Positions 16,992 to 25,682 of a stretch of 64,000 nt of DNA are shown here, piece after piece. Made by a program: the position numbers and the translations under genes. How positions within the stretch are numbered: the first letter of the stretch is position 1; each line of letters starts with the position of its first letter. The stretch is from Aquibacillus sediminis. GTDB taxonomy: Bacteria; Bacillota; Bacilli; Bacillales; Amphibacillaceae. The DNA is taken from positions 1 to 64,000 of the forward strand of contig NZ_SZNM01000002.1 in NCBI RefSeq assembly GCF_005870085.1. The letters run 5' to 3'. The notes beneath the pieces were generated by a model, which saw nothing but the letters and a program-made list of their open reading frames with translations, did no database searches and had not been told where the DNA came from.

Positions 16992-17049
16992 CGAAAACGG
17001 TACCATTTATTGCTAACCATTGCAAACCTTGTCGAATGATGGTTAAAAT
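16992..17049 (+). promoter_or_regulatory. ackA promoter with upstream catabolite-responsive element
   Basis: TTGCAA (17020-17025) and TAAAAT (17044-17049), 18 bases apart, form a sigma-A promoter. CGAAAACGGTACCA (16992-17005) matches 12 of 14 positions of the cre consensus and is centred about 57 bases before the expected start. That is the position from which CcpA activates ackA in B. subtilis. CcpA activation is therefore inferred. Confidence 0.65.
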
Positions 17050-17098
17050 AACAGTAGTGTCCTAATATCTAACCTATTTTGGAAAGGGTTGAATTGTT

Positions 17099-18295
17099 TT
17101 GAGTAATGTTTTAGCAATTAATGCTGGTAGTTCATCTTTGAAATTTCAACTAATTGAAATGCCAGAGGAAATAGTAAAAGCAAAAGGTTTAATTGAAAGA
17201 ATTGGTATAAATGATTCTGTTTTCACCTTTGAAGTAGAGGATAAGGATAAAACAGTTACAGACATACCAGATCATGAAGTAGCAGTAAAACTATTGTTAG
17301 ACAAACTTACGTCATCAGGTGTTATTAAATCGTTAGATGAAATTGATGGTATTGGTCACCGTGTCGTTCATGGTGGAGAACGTTTTAGTGATTCTGTACG
17401 TATTACAGATGAAGTTATACAGGAAATCGAGGAAGTATCTGAATTAGCACCATTGCATAATCCAGCCAATTTAACTGGTATCCGTGCATTCCGTGATATT
17501 TTACCAAATGTTCCTGCTGTAGCCGTGTTTGATACAGCATTCCACCAATCCATGCCAGAGGAGTCTTATCTATATAGTTTGCCATATGAATACTATGAAA
17601 AATATGGCATAAGAAAATACGGATTCCACGGTACTTCACACAAATATGTATCAGAACGTGCATCTGAATTAATGGGAATCCCGTTAAACCAATTACGCAT
17701 ACTTTCCTGTCACCTTGGTAATGGTGCAAGTATTGCAGCGATTGAAGGCGGGAAGTCGATTGATACTTCTATGGGCTTTACGCCATTAGCGGGTGTAACA
17801 ATGGGAACACGTTCAGGTAACATTGATCCTGCATTGATTCCATATATTATGGAAAAAACGGGAAAAACTGCTGATGAAGTAATGACAGTGCTTAATAAAG
17901 AGAGTGGAATGTTAGCTCTTTCTGGTTTCTCCAGTGACTTAAGAGATATTCAGGAAAAAGCTGAACAAGGTGACCATCGTGCTGAACTTGCTCTAGAAGT
18001 GTTTGCAGAAAGAATTCATAAATATATTGGTTCTTATGCAGCGCGTATGCATGGTGTAGATGCAATTGTTTTCACTGCTGGTGTTGGTGAAAATAGTGCG
18101 ATTGTACGTGAACGCGTTCTAAAAGGTCTAGAATTTATGGGTGTCTATTGGGACCCAGCATTAAATAATTCTAGAGGTGAGGCATTCATCAATTATCCTC
18201 ACTCTCCAGTTAAAGTTATTGTGATCCCAACCAATGAAGAAGTAATGATTGCTCGCGATGCTGTTCGATTAACACAGATGGAAATGAGCAAATAA
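17099..18295 (+). CDS. ackA: Acetate kinase
   Basis: A 398-residue acetokinase. The N-terminal ASKHA motif is [14 protein letters not shown], with [11 protein letters not shown] (near 84-94) and HLGNGASI and GTRSGNIDP further on. It makes acetate and ATP from acetyl phosphate, the last step of acetate overflow. The start is TTG 17099 (GAAAGGG about 8 bases upstream). It has its own promoter with a cre-like site and a strong terminator, so it is monocistronic. Confidence 0.97.
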   Translation: MSNVLAINAGSSSLKFQLIEMPEEIVKAKGLIERIGINDSVFTFEVEDKDKTVTDIPDHEVAVKLLLDKLTSSGVIKSLDEIDGIGHRVVHGGERFSDSVRITDEVIQEIEEVSELAPLHNPANLTGIRAFRDILPNVPAVAVFDTAFHQSMPEESYLYSLPYEYYEKYGIRKYGFHGTSHKYVSERASELMGIPLNQLRILSCHLGNGASIAAIEGGKSIDTSMGFTPLAGVTMGTRSGNIDPALIPYIMEKTGKTADEVMTVLNKESGMLALSGFSSDLRDIQEKAEQGDHRAELALEVFAERIHKYIGSYAARMHGVDAIVFTAGVGENSAIVRERVLKGLEFMGVYWDPALNNSRGEAFINYPHSPVKVIVIPTNEEVMIARDAVRLTQMEMSK

Positions 18296-18310
18296 TTACG
18301 ATAAAAAGAT

Positions 18311-18343
18311 ACGCCTAGCTATTTAATAGCTAGGCGTTTTTTT
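18311..18343 (+). terminator. ackA terminator
   Basis: ACGCCTAGCTA (18311-18321) pairs with TAGCTAGGCGT (18327-18337) around TTTAA, then a run of T. Confidence 0.92.
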
Positions 18344-18601
18344 GGGTGTTTTAGGCCACGACTTTGTTTGCATGTCCATGCGTGTTTTAGTCTAATAAGT
18401 CAATAAGTCTACATCGATTCACTCCATACAATTTTTTTAATGTCCTATACATAAATCAGTTCTTGCTAGAAAAGAAAATTTGCTTTAATTAGTTCAAAGC
18501 AAAGAAAAAATACGCATCTTTGTAAGTGCTAACAAATTGATTATACAAACTTCTTAAGGGAGGTTATTATAAAACTGTAAAATAAATACAGGCCAATGAA
18601 T

Positions 18602-18820
18602 GTTGTGAGAGAGTGCATGGAATTTTGCCGCCGAAGGAGCAAGTTTCAAAAAGAACCCTTGGAACTAAACTCTCAGGTTGAGGAATCACATCAGGGCGCA
18701 ACTCTGGAGAGATCGTTTACATTAGTGCGCTCCCAAAGGGGAATACTCTAAGAATAATAGAGGTAATCTCTCAGATAATAAGGACAGAGAAGGGTATAGA
18801 TACTACTGCTATCCTTTTCT
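18602..18820 (+). promoter_or_regulatory. Tandem glycine riboswitch with terminator, no gene downstream on its strand
   Basis: Two glycine aptamer signatures follow each other. The first has GCCGAAGGAGCAA (about 18629-18641) and ACTCTCAGG. The second has TCTGGAGAGA (about 18703), GCGCTCCCAAAGGGGAA, ATCTCTCAG and AAGGACAGAGA. This is the classical two-aptamer layout. The expression platform is AGGGTATAG with CTATCCTT (18791-18816) and a T-run, a weak intrinsic terminator. On the same strand no gene follows: the next gene is convergent, so read-through RNA would be antisense to its 3' end. About 260 bases between ackA and this element hold nothing else I can identify. Confidence 0.85.
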
Positions 18821-18878
18821 GACCTTATTTTTGTGCAAATAAGCATTGAGTCCTACTGTAAATAGTTTTCAATGAAAA

Positions 18879-18933
18879 GTAGTTCACTAACTGGAAATTT
18901 TGACATTGATAAGAAGACAGGATCCTGAACTAC
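18879..18933 (-). terminator. Possible terminator of the EIIC-like gene
   Basis: GTAGTTCA (18879-18886) and TGAACTAC (18926-18933) are an 8-bp inverted repeat. On the minus strand the stem is followed by TTTTC. The apical part is long (39 bases), so the call is moderate. Confidence 0.5.
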
Positions 18934-18937
18934 AGTT

Positions 18938-19999
18938 CTAAGAGGAAAAAGTACTTGCTTCACCTTTTGTGTATTCTTCCTCATCAACACGAGTTAACGA
19001 CTCTTCAGATTTAATTGGATAATTTTTAAATATAAATGAATTAATAAATCCAATTATGATTCCAGTGGCTGCAACTATTATGCCGACAAGAATAACTTGC
19101 ATAGGTGGGTTCCAAGCAAATGTCGATGCAATTCCTGGAACAACCGCCGCTGTACCTGGTGAGTTGTTTACCAATCCTGATAAAGCTACTAGAATACCAG
19201 CTATTCCACCATAAATAAAATTGGTACTGTATATTGGGATTGGATTGGCAGAAATAACATGTGCTTTTGTTAAAGCCTCAATCCCTACTGAAATTGTTTC
19301 TTTCGGTGTCGTTAATCCCATTCTACGGAAGAAGGTGTAATTTAAAAATCCGGAACCAAAGATGGCCATTGCCGCAATCGCCATTGGTTGACCAGTAAGC
19401 CCCATAATAGCAGTTAGAGCCATTGAGCTAAGCGGTGCTGTAGAAATAACAGTTAGTACTCCACCTAAGATAATCCCCATTACAATAGGTGATTGAGCCT
19501 GGGCACTTTCTAAAATACTACCTACACTCAATAGCAATCCATCAACTGATGGAGTAATCAGAGCTGCAATAAAATATGTTAATGGTGTTGCAATAAAAAT
19601 AGTAGCTAGTAAATTAATTCCATTAGGGATTTTTTCTTGAAACCATTTGACAAGGAATGAAACAAGGTATCCAGCAATAAAACCTGGTAGAATTCCCATA
19701 TTTGCTAGTGGAAGTGCGATCATGATCGCATAACTTGGTTGAACTTTTAATGCTATAGCAACCAGCGCGCCTGCTGCGATACCTGATAAACTTCCTGCCA
19801 AATCACCAATTTCTTGAAAAACAGCGATGCCTAACATATCTCCTAAAACAGAACCGATTAAAGCTTCAATTAAGAAACTAGCTACCGCAGCACTTGCCAT
19901 AGCAGTCATAGCTTTAAATCCATACGGGGCTTTATATGTAAATAAAGAGAATAATGCTAGAATCACGAAAAGAGCGATAATACCTACTAATACATCCAT
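18938..19999 (-). CDS. PTS EIIC-type membrane transporter under glycine riboswitch control
   Basis: A 353-residue, very hydrophobic protein with about nine or ten membrane helices, resembling the EIIC_2 group of PTS-type permeases (PF13303-like). No EIIA or EIIB domain or neighbour is present, so it may work as a stand-alone carrier and not as a sugar phosphotransferase. ATG 19999 is preferred to TTG 20005 because GGGGGA is nine bases from the former and almost touches the latter. A glycine riboswitch in the leader suggests transport linked to glycine or a related amine. The substrate is inferred, not shown. Confidence 0.75.
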   Translation of the reverse strand: MDVLVGIIALFVILALFSLFTYKAPYGFKAMTAMASAAVASFLIEALIGSVLGDMLGIAVFQEIGDLAGSLSGIAAGALVAIALKVQPSYAIMIALPLANMGILPGFIAGYLVSFLVKWFQEKIPNGINLLATIFIATPLTYFIAALITPSVDGLLLSVGSILESAQAQSPIVMGIILGGVLTVISTAPLSSMALTAIMGLTGQPMAIAAMAIFGSGFLNYTFFRRMGLTTPKETISVGIEALTKAHVISANPIPIYSTNFIYGGIAGILVALSGLVNNSPGTAAVVPGIASTFAWNPPMQVILVGIIVAATGIIIGFINSFIFKNYPIKSEESLTRVDEEEYTKGEASTFSS

Positions 20000-20060
20000 A
20001 ACCAATTTCCCCCTATAAATAACTTTTTGATGACTTTAAAAAGGAAGTATGAAATAACGA

Positions 20061-20205
20061 AAGGGCAGCAAAGGCATTATGCCTTTGCTGTCCTTTACCT
20101 TGAGAGTTTAGCACAATGGAGCTCTTCCCTTCTGATGATATATTGTACCCTCTCTCCAGAGACCTGTCCAATTGTAGTTTCAAAGAAGTGATTCATATAA
20201 TTGGA
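20061..20205 (-). promoter_or_regulatory. Single-aptamer glycine riboswitch with terminator
   Basis: Read on the minus strand: TCTCTGGAGAGAG, CAGAAGGGAAGAGCTCC, AAACTCTCAAGG and AAAGGACAG, the glycine aptamer core. It is followed by a perfect hairpin, CAGCAAAGGC-ATAAT-GCCTTTGCTG (20090-20066), whose 5' arm overlaps the GGACAG strand of P1. A glycine-bound P1 would therefore disfavour the hairpin. Upstream, TCCAATT and AATTGGA (20205-20167) form a hairpin in the place where type-2 single-aptamer riboswitches carry a vestigial ('ghost') aptamer. It lies in the leader of the EIIC-like gene. Confidence 0.82.
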
Positions 20206-20588
20206 TAGAAGCTTCCCTTAAATAAACACACATTGACGAATGTTTAGTTGTCTATAGTAAAAGTATACAGTTGTTGGCAGTGCTTTCTCAGTGGTGTTCA
20301 CGAAACGTTCACAGAAAATATTTATTAGATTAACAATTTATTTAAAAGACTTTGAGGGGATAATTCGGAATATTAAGTAAATGAAATTCGGCAGATTGTA
20401 ATCGTAAGAAGGTATTGAATGAGCAAAAACGTGACAGCGTTTTTATATATGGTGTTAGGAACCATAAAAAGGAAGATTTAGCTCATTTATAAGGAATAAA
20501 CACGGATCTCTTTTTGAGTTTCATGTGTTTCATTTTATGTTAAGATGGGATATGACGACTGTTGCCTTAGAAAGGGAGTGGAGAGTAT
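20206..20588. other. Intergenic region without an identified feature
   Basis: Between the glycine riboswitch and the ecsC-family gene, the promoter of the minus-strand leader must lie near 20220-20290, but I find no clear pair of boxes. The rest is AT-rich with no supported frame or hairpin. Confidence 0.4.
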
Positions 20589-21413
20589 ATGAGTGAGAAA
20601 CTTATTCGTAAGGAGATCAATGCTTGGGAAAAAGATATATCTTATTACCAACCAAATGACTTCGAAATGGTGTATGATGGTTGGGTCAACCAAACTTTTC
20701 AACGCCTCGATCCAGAAATTCAATCTAAATTTTTTAGTAAATTAGATGACTTTTTATTTCATACCCATGCATATTTACAAGGCTCCCCCCTGCAAATGGA
20801 TACAAGAGCAGCAATCATAAATAACGGTAGAGTATTCAAGTCTTCGCTAGAAGAAATTCAAGACTTAAAAGCCTGTTCCATAGATGAATTAACATATTTA
20901 GCGCAACAACATATTTCAAAAGGGAAATTATATTCTTTCTTACAGGGCGGATTCACTGGTGCAGGGGGTCCGTTACTGCTCGGTTTTGATTTTCCTTTAA
21001 TGGTCATTATGAATCTTCGAGTTGTCCAACAAATTGGATTAGCTTTTGGCCATGAAATGAATCATCCATATGAAATGATGTTGTCCTTAAAAGTCTTCCA
21101 TGCTGCTACATTACCAAAACGGTTTCAATATCAAGCATGGACCCAGTTGATGCACGAAATAAAATCTGACAATGTTTATTTATATGAAGGAAATGATAAC
21201 GTAACAGATCCATCTTGGATGGATCAACCATTGAAACAAACCTTTAAAGCATTATTGATATTAATGTGGAAAAGAAAATTGGTTCAAGGCATACCAGTTT
21301 TGAGCATTGGTGTCGGGGCTTATTTTAATTATCACTTAACACGTCAAGTTTCCCAATATGCGCTAAGGTTCTATCAAAAACGTTACTTGATCGACAAACA
21401 AAAGGAGGAGTAA
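20589..21413 (+). CDS. EcsC-family protein
   Basis: A 274-residue protein of the EcsC family. A soluble N-terminal part (about 1-110) is followed by the glycine-rich amphipathic core LLLGFDFPLMVIMNLRVVQQIG (about residues 132-155, split here as LLLGFDFPLMV and IMNLRVVQQIG) and a final hydrophobic stretch (about 234-250, PVLSIGVGAYFNY). EcsC proteins accompany ABC exporters in some bacilli, but their biochemical role is unresolved. It starts at ATG 20589 behind GGGAGTGGAG. moaB follows two bases later, so the two are cotranscribed. Confidence 0.75.
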   Translation: MSEKLIRKEINAWEKDISYYQPNDFEMVYDGWVNQTFQRLDPEIQSKFFSKLDDFLFHTHAYLQGSPLQMDTRAAIINNGRVFKSSLEEIQDLKACSIDELTYLAQQHISKGKLYSFLQGGFTGAGGPLLLGFDFPLMVIMNLRVVQQIGLAFGHEMNHPYEMMLSLKVFHAATLPKRFQYQAWTQLMHEIKSDNVYLYEGNDNVTDPSWMDQPLKQTFKALLILMWKRKLVQGIPVLSIGVGAYFNYHLTRQVSQYALRFYQKRYLIDKQKEE

Positions 21414-21415
21414 CA

Positions 21416-21919
21416 TTGTCTGTTACCTTACATAAAAAAGAAAATAACAAAGTGCACTGCAAAGTAATTACCATCAGTGATACAAGAACAGAAGAAACGG
21501 ATAAGAGTGGGCAATTAATGATGGATAAATTAGCAAAAGATGGACATGAAGTTGTGTCCTATCAACTAGTTGCGGATGATCAAGAACAAATAACAGAGGC
21601 GATTCTAGCAGGGTGTTCAGATCCACAAGTTCAAGCAATTCTTCTTAATGGTGGTACTGGAATATCGAAACGTGACATAACGATTGAAACAATAAAACCG
21701 ATGTTAGACAAAGAGTTAGTCGGTTTTGGGGAAATATTTCGTTCCCTAAGTTATTATGAAGATATCGGTTCAGCAGCTATTCTTTCTAGAGCTATAGCAG
21801 GAGTGATGAAAGGTAGGGCTGTTTTTGCTACTCCGGGGTCCAGTGGTGCAGTAAAACTTGCTCTTGAGAGGTTAATTCTACCAGAACTATCTCATGTTAT
21901 AACAGAGGTTAATAAATAG
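21416..21919 (+). CDS. moaB: Molybdenum cofactor biosynthesis protein MoaB
   Basis: A 167-residue MoaB/MogA-fold protein from TTG 21416 behind AAAGGAGGAG. Conserved features are ITISDTRTEETDKSG (about 19-33), NGGTGISKRDITIE (about 81-94) and the C-terminal ATPGSSGAVKLALE. MoaB-type proteins adenylylate molybdopterin or act structurally in Moco synthesis. No other molybdenum gene is nearby, so it appears as the isolated moaB seen in the same chromosomal place in B. subtilis. Confidence 0.9.
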   Translation: MSVTLHKKENNKVHCKVITISDTRTEETDKSGQLMMDKLAKDGHEVVSYQLVADDQEQITEAILAGCSDPQVQAILLNGGTGISKRDITIETIKPMLDKELVGFGEIFRSLSYYEDIGSAAILSRAIAGVMKGRAVFATPGSSGAVKLALERLILPELSHVITEVNK

Positions 21920-21931
21920 CTGATTTAACCT

Positions 21932-22110
21932 GGTGTAACCGTCTATAAGCCTCCCAACTCAAAACATCAAATGAGACGGAGATGTTTAAGTGGGAGTTAA
22001 GCTTTCGCTTTCTCCTCGAATGGTTCAAGGGACTGCGGGTCTCACTTAAGATACTAACACTTAGTGGGGATCAAAGCCCTCCACTGGTTGAATATTCCTA
22101 GAGTCAAAAT
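21932..22110 (+). repeat. Two-hairpin structured repeat, copy A
   Basis: Downstream of moaB. CTCCCA (near 21953) pairs with TGGGAG (near 21991), and a second stem joins AGTGGGG (near 22061) to CCCTCCACT (near 22077). It contains GGTTCAAGGGACTGCGGGT, nearly repeated in copy D. It is related in layout to the elements at 22186, 39785 and 42683. Confidence 0.6.
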
Positions 22111-22137
22111 TTGGTTCAGTTCAGTATATCGAACAAA

Positions 22138-22175
22138 AAAGGATGCTAATCGCTCTGCGATTAGCATCTTTTTTA
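22138..22175. terminator. Bidirectional terminator between moaB and uspA
   Basis: GATGCTAATCGC (22142-22153) and GCGATTAGCATC (22157-22168) form a perfect 12-bp stem with a three-base loop, with A residues to the left and T residues to the right. Confidence 0.93.
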
Positions 22176-22185
22176 TTTTTATTCA

Positions 22186-22262
22186 ATACAACCGTTCGTA
22201 AGACTCCCACTTCAAAATATGAAATGAAACGGTGTGTAATCGGGAGTATAGTTTTGCTTTTT
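22186..22262. repeat. Structured repeat, copy B (truncated)
   Basis: Begins CAACCGTTCGTAAGACTCCC, nearly the same as the start of the element at 39785. ACTCCC pairs with GGGAGT near the end. Only the first hairpin remains. It lies between the uspA stop and the bidirectional terminator. Confidence 0.6.
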
Positions 22263-22271
22263 ATAATTAAA

Positions 22272-22712
22272 TCAATGATTTCGAACTACTAGTACATCAC
22301 ATGAGGCATACCGAGTAATGCTTTCCGACACACTTCCAATAATAAAACGTTCAACAGCATTAATACCAGTTGCGCCACAAATAATTAAATCAGCATTAAA
22401 TTCTTTTGCAATATCTCTAGGAATTTTAACTTTAGGAGAGCCGAATTCGATATGGATTTCGATATTCGTGAGGCCAGCATTGTTTGCTTCTTGTTTATAC
22501 GCATCCATAAATTGATTGGCATTCATTTCTGAACGATCAGCCAATGTACGATCATAAGCTTCAACGGAAGCAAAAGTCCTTGTATCGATCACATGGGCAA
22601 GAATTAAACGAGCATCATTTCTCTTTGCAATTTCAATTGCTTTATCAAACGCTCGCTTTGAAGCATCAGAACCATCAACGGCAACAACAATATTGTTATA
22701 CGCTAGTACCAT
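22272..22712 (-). CDS. Universal stress protein UspA family
   Basis: A 146-residue single Usp domain. The nucleotide-binding signature G-x2-G-x9-G-S is intact in GATGINAVERFIIGSVSES, so it belongs to the ATP-binding subgroup. The N-terminal NNIVVAVDGSDASKRA gives the first strand and conserved Asp. Start ATG 22712 follows GGGAGAG. The specific stress and partner are unknown. It converges on moaB. Confidence 0.92.
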   Translation of the reverse strand: MVLAYNNIVVAVDGSDASKRAFDKAIEIAKRNDARLILAHVIDTRTFASVEAYDRTLADRSEMNANQFMDAYKQEANNAGLTNIEIHIEFGSPKVKIPRDIAKEFNADLIICGATGINAVERFIIGSVSESITRYASCDVLVVRNH

Positions 22713-22841
22713 GCAAATCTCTCCCTTCTATGGTTACTTCCATTATATCATGAAAAAATAGCGCCTCTACATATATTGGAAGATATTTTTATGACAATTT
22801 TAAGGTTTAAATGCACACACTAATCGTGGAGGTGGACTAAG

Positions 22842-22973
22842 TTGGAACATAATCGTTACTCAAACCAAGATGTTAAAACAGGGGAACAGGTAATCAATGA
22901 ACAAATTATGGAGAGTTATCATAGTGGTGTCATCGATCAAGACGTTAAAAACAGTCAAGCAAAAAGAAAGTAA
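22842..22973 (+). CDS. Short unrecognised protein, 43 residues
   Basis: TTG 22842 is preceded by GGAGGTGG at a good distance and opens 43 codons ending at TAA 22971-22973, with a strong terminator eight bases later. The protein is polar, rich in N, Q, K and E, with no membrane segment or cysteine. A strong ribosome site plus an immediate terminator argue for a real gene. I do not recognise it. Such small hydrophilic proteins are common among spore components, but that is only an analogy. Confidence 0.6.
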   Translation: MEHNRYSNQDVKTGEQVINEQIMESYHSGVIDQDVKNSQAKRK

Positions 22974-22980
22974 GTTTTGA

Positions 22981-23015
22981 AGGGTTAGGATAAGAAGATC
23001 CTAACCCTTTTTTTA
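22981..23015 (+). terminator. Terminator after the 43-residue gene
   Basis: AGGGTTAGGAT (22981-22991) and ATCCTAACCCT (22998-23008) pair perfectly around AAGAAG and are followed by a T-run. Confidence 0.93.
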
Positions 23016-23187
23016 AAAATTAGAAAGCACAAATTTTACTATATATGTTTGCTACAGTGCAAAAAATGTAGCAAAAACTGTTGATAAATGTAATAATAAA
23101 ATCGAGAAATTCTAGTTGAAATTGTGTTATCCTTCATATAGAGAATTGTAATGATACATAACAGCGTTATTGAAAGGAGGACTACCT

Positions 23188-23934
23188 TTGGGACATGCGC
23201 TAATTACTGCGGGGACGAAAGGACTTGGGTTAAAAGTGATGGAGGCATTTCTAGCTGATGGCTATCAAGTAACCGTAACCTATCATAAAGATCGTAATCG
23301 TGCGAAGGAGTTGCAAGAAAAGTATTCTAATTTGCATGTTGTGCAGGCTGATGTACTTCGCAAAGGAGATCTAACGGAACTAGTGGAACAAGCTTTAAAT
23401 CGATTTGGACCTATAGACTATTTAATTAATAATGCTGGACCATTTGTATTCGAACGGAAAAAATTAATGGATTATTCTCATGAGGAATGGGATGCCATGA
23501 TCAGGGGAAATCTAGACGCCGTTTTTCATTTATTAAAACTTGTTGTTCCACATATGAGAAAACAAAAGTTTGGCAGAATTGTTAATTATGGTTTTCAAGG
23601 TGCGAATAGTTCTTCGGGATGGATTTATAGATCTGCTTTTGCAGCCGCTAAGGTAGGTTTAACATCATTAACGAAAACAATTGCTTTTGAGGAAGCTGAG
23701 AATGGTATCACTTCCAATATGGTCTGTCCAGGTAATATTGTTGGAGACATGAAAGAGGGTAGTATTGAACAAAGTCGAAAAATAAAAGATATCCATACAC
23801 CAGTTGGGCGACCAGGAACAGGGGAAGATATTGCACGTATGGTTTTATTTCTTTGTGACCATCATTCAGATATGATTACAGGTGGTGTTTTTGATGTAAC
23901 TGGTGGGATTGATGTCATTCATAGATACCGATAA
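23188..23934 (+). CDS. ytkK: Short-chain dehydrogenase/reductase-like protein YtkK
   Basis: A 248-residue SDR fold. TTG 23188 follows AAAGGAGG. The cofactor loop reads ITAGTKGLG, where the usual TGxxxGxG has Ala in second place, and NNAG is present in LINNAGPF. The catalytic Ser region is GANSSSG, but the YxxxK motif reads FAAAK (in YRSAFAAAKVG), with Phe at the usual Tyr position. Oxidoreductase activity is therefore uncertain. Annotated relatives are called 3-oxoacyl-ACP reductase-like. ald follows 29 bases later, so the two may be cotranscribed. Confidence 0.82.
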   Translation: MGHALITAGTKGLGLKVMEAFLADGYQVTVTYHKDRNRAKELQEKYSNLHVVQADVLRKGDLTELVEQALNRFGPIDYLINNAGPFVFERKKLMDYSHEEWDAMIRGNLDAVFHLLKLVVPHMRKQKFGRIVNYGFQGANSSSGWIYRSAFAAAKVGLTSLTKTIAFEEAENGITSNMVCPGNIVGDMKEGSIEQSRKIKDIHTPVGRPGTGEDIARMVLFLCDHHSDMITGGVFDVTGGIDVIHRYR

Positions 23935-23963
23935 GAAGAAGTTTGCATACAGGAGGATCTTAA

Positions 23964-25091
23964 GTGAGAATTGGTGTACCTAGAGAGATTAAAAATAATG
24001 AAAATCGAGTGGCCATGACACCAGCAGGCGTGATGAGTTTAACTAACACAGGGCATGAGGTTTTTGTGGAAACCCATGCTGGATTGGGGTCAGGCTTTAC
24101 AGATCAGCAATTTGAACAAGCTGGTGCGACTATTGTTCCAAAGGCCGAGCAAGCATGGCAACAAGATATGGTCATGAAGGTAAAGGAACCACTAAAAGAG
24201 GAATATAACTATTTTTATGAAGGACTAATCTTATTTACATATTTACATTTAGCAGCAGAACCAGAACTAACGAAAAAGTTAATTGAGAAAAAAGTAGTTA
24301 GTATCGCTTATGAAACGGTACAGCATACAAATGGATCATTACCGTTATTAACTCCAATGAGTGAAGTTGCGGGAAGAATGGCATCGCAAATAGGGGCACA
24401 GTTCTTGGAAAAGACAAAAGGTGGTCGTGGTATTCTGCTATCAGGAATTCCTGGTGTAACAAGAGGGAAAGTCACGATTATTGGTGGAGGTGTAGTAGGC
24501 ACTAATGCTGCAAAACTAGCAATTGGACTTGGGGCAGACGTGACGATTATTGATTTGGACCCAAATCGTTTGCGTCAACTTGATGATCTGTTCGGTTCAG
24601 ATATAAACACGTTAATGTCAAACCCACTAAACATTACCCAAGCGTTAGCAGAGACTGATTTAGTAATTGGTGCTGTATTAATTCCTGGAGCGAAAGCACC
24701 AAAGTTGGTAACAAAAGAAATGGTAGAGCAAATGCCTGAAGGTTCTGTTATTGTCGATGTTGCAATCGATCAAGGCGGGATTTTTGAAACAACAGACCGA
24801 ATCACCACGCATGATCAACCTACATATACAAAACATGGGGTTGTTCACTATGCTGTTGCCAATATGCCTGGGGCGGTTCCGAGAACATCAACGATCGGGT
24901 TAACCAATGTCACGGTTCCTTATGCATTGCAATTAGCTAACAAAGGCTATAAACAAGCATGCCTAGATAATCGCGCGCTATTAAAGGGAATCAACACTCT
25001 GAATGGATTTGTAACTTATCAAGCAGTTGCCAATGCACATCGATTGGACTACGCCCCAATCGAGTCACTATTAGATTTGGAAAAAAATTAG
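23964..25091 (+). CDS. ald: Alanine dehydrogenase
   Basis: A 375-residue protein from GTG 23964 behind AGGAGGATC. It starts [20 protein letters not shown], the family signature. The NAD-binding Rossmann motif is [20 protein letters not shown] (about 173-192), and the catalytic Lys and His lie in VMKVKEPL (about 73) and YLHLAAEPE (about 94). It converts L-alanine to pyruvate and ammonia and is needed for sporulation in B. subtilis. Nothing resembling a terminator separates it from the next unit's promoter. Confidence 0.96.
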   Translation: MRIGVPREIKNNENRVAMTPAGVMSLTNTGHEVFVETHAGLGSGFTDQQFEQAGATIVPKAEQAWQQDMVMKVKEPLKEEYNYFYEGLILFTYLHLAAEPELTKKLIEKKVVSIAYETVQHTNGSLPLLTPMSEVAGRMASQIGAQFLEKTKGGRGILLSGIPGVTRGKVTIIGGGVVGTNAAKLAIGLGADVTIIDLDPNRLRQLDDLFGSDINTLMSNPLNITQALAETDLVIGAVLIPGAKAPKLVTKEMVEQMPEGSVIVDVAIDQGGIFETTDRITTHDQPTYTKHGVVHYAVANMPGAVPRTSTIGLTNVTVPYALQLANKGYKQACLDNRALLKGINTLNGFVTYQAVANAHRLDYAPIESLLDLEKN

Positions 25092-25097
25092 AAAAAG

Positions 25098-25124
25098 TGA
25101 AACCTTTCTATTTTTCAAAACGTA
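25098..25124 (+). promoter_or_regulatory. Sigma-W-type (ECF) promoter of the PspA cluster
   Basis: TGAAAC (25098-25103), 17 bases, then CGTA (25121-25124), with an AT-rich spacer containing a T-run, matches the extracytoplasmic-function sigma-W promoter pattern. In B. subtilis the pspA operon is in the sigma-W regulon, so envelope stress control is a reasonable inference. Confidence 0.72.
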
Positions 25125-25158
25125 TGCAAATTATAGCATTAAAAAAGAGGTGCCATAA

Positions 25159-25668
25159 ATGGGGTTATTTTCTAAGCTATTTTCTAAAAAGGAATCCCGT
25201 CCAACTGTAAAAGAACGCTCCCCACTATCGATCGAGGTGGGAGATATTGTTGTCTACGATTTAGTGGATTATGAAGTCGTTGGAAAAATTACGTACAGAC
25301 AGGATTCCTATGAATGGTTTGGCTATCAATTGTTAGAAGGAAATAATACGATTTGGTTGGCTGCAGAAATGGATGATCAATTAGAATTAGGTATATACAA
25401 GAAAATTAACCTCTCTGTATCCCAACCATTTCCGAATCACCTAACATATGATGGCCGTAAGTATACATTGGAAGAGGAAGGTGAAGCACGAGTAGTAGGA
25501 GAGGGAAGAAGTAAAAATATAAACGGTAGAATTGCCCCGTTTGCGGATTATAGTGATGAAAATGAAGAGCACTTTTTAAGTGTAGAGGGTTGGGGAAGTG
25601 AGTTTGAAGTGAGTGTCGGCTACCCAATCGAAGCATATGAATTAAAAATTATTGCAGGAACTTATTAA
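25159..25668 (+). CDS. DUF4178 protein
   Basis: A 169-residue cytosolic protein starting at ATG 25159 behind AAGAGGTG. Beta-rich, with the pattern SIEVGDIVVYDLVDYEVVGK, then YEWFGYQLLEG and a final FEVSVGYPIEAYELK, typical of DUF4178 proteins encoded beside PspA. The function is unknown. It is the first gene behind the sigma-W-like promoter and lies 14 bases before pspA, so it is almost certainly cotranscribed. Confidence 0.8.
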   Translation: MGLFSKLFSKKESRPTVKERSPLSIEVGDIVVYDLVDYEVVGKITYRQDSYEWFGYQLLEGNNTIWLAAEMDDQLELGIYKKINLSVSQPFPNHLTYDGRKYTLEEEGEARVVGEGRSKNINGRIAPFADYSDENEEHFLSVEGWGSEFEVSVGYPIEAYELKIIAGTY

Positions 25669-25682
25669 AGGAGGATATATGT

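Noticed and set aside
18378-18600. Clear promoter for the orphan glycine riboswitch.
   Set aside because: TTGATT (18537) and TATTAT (18565) are 22 bases apart, too far for a standard sigma-A promoter.
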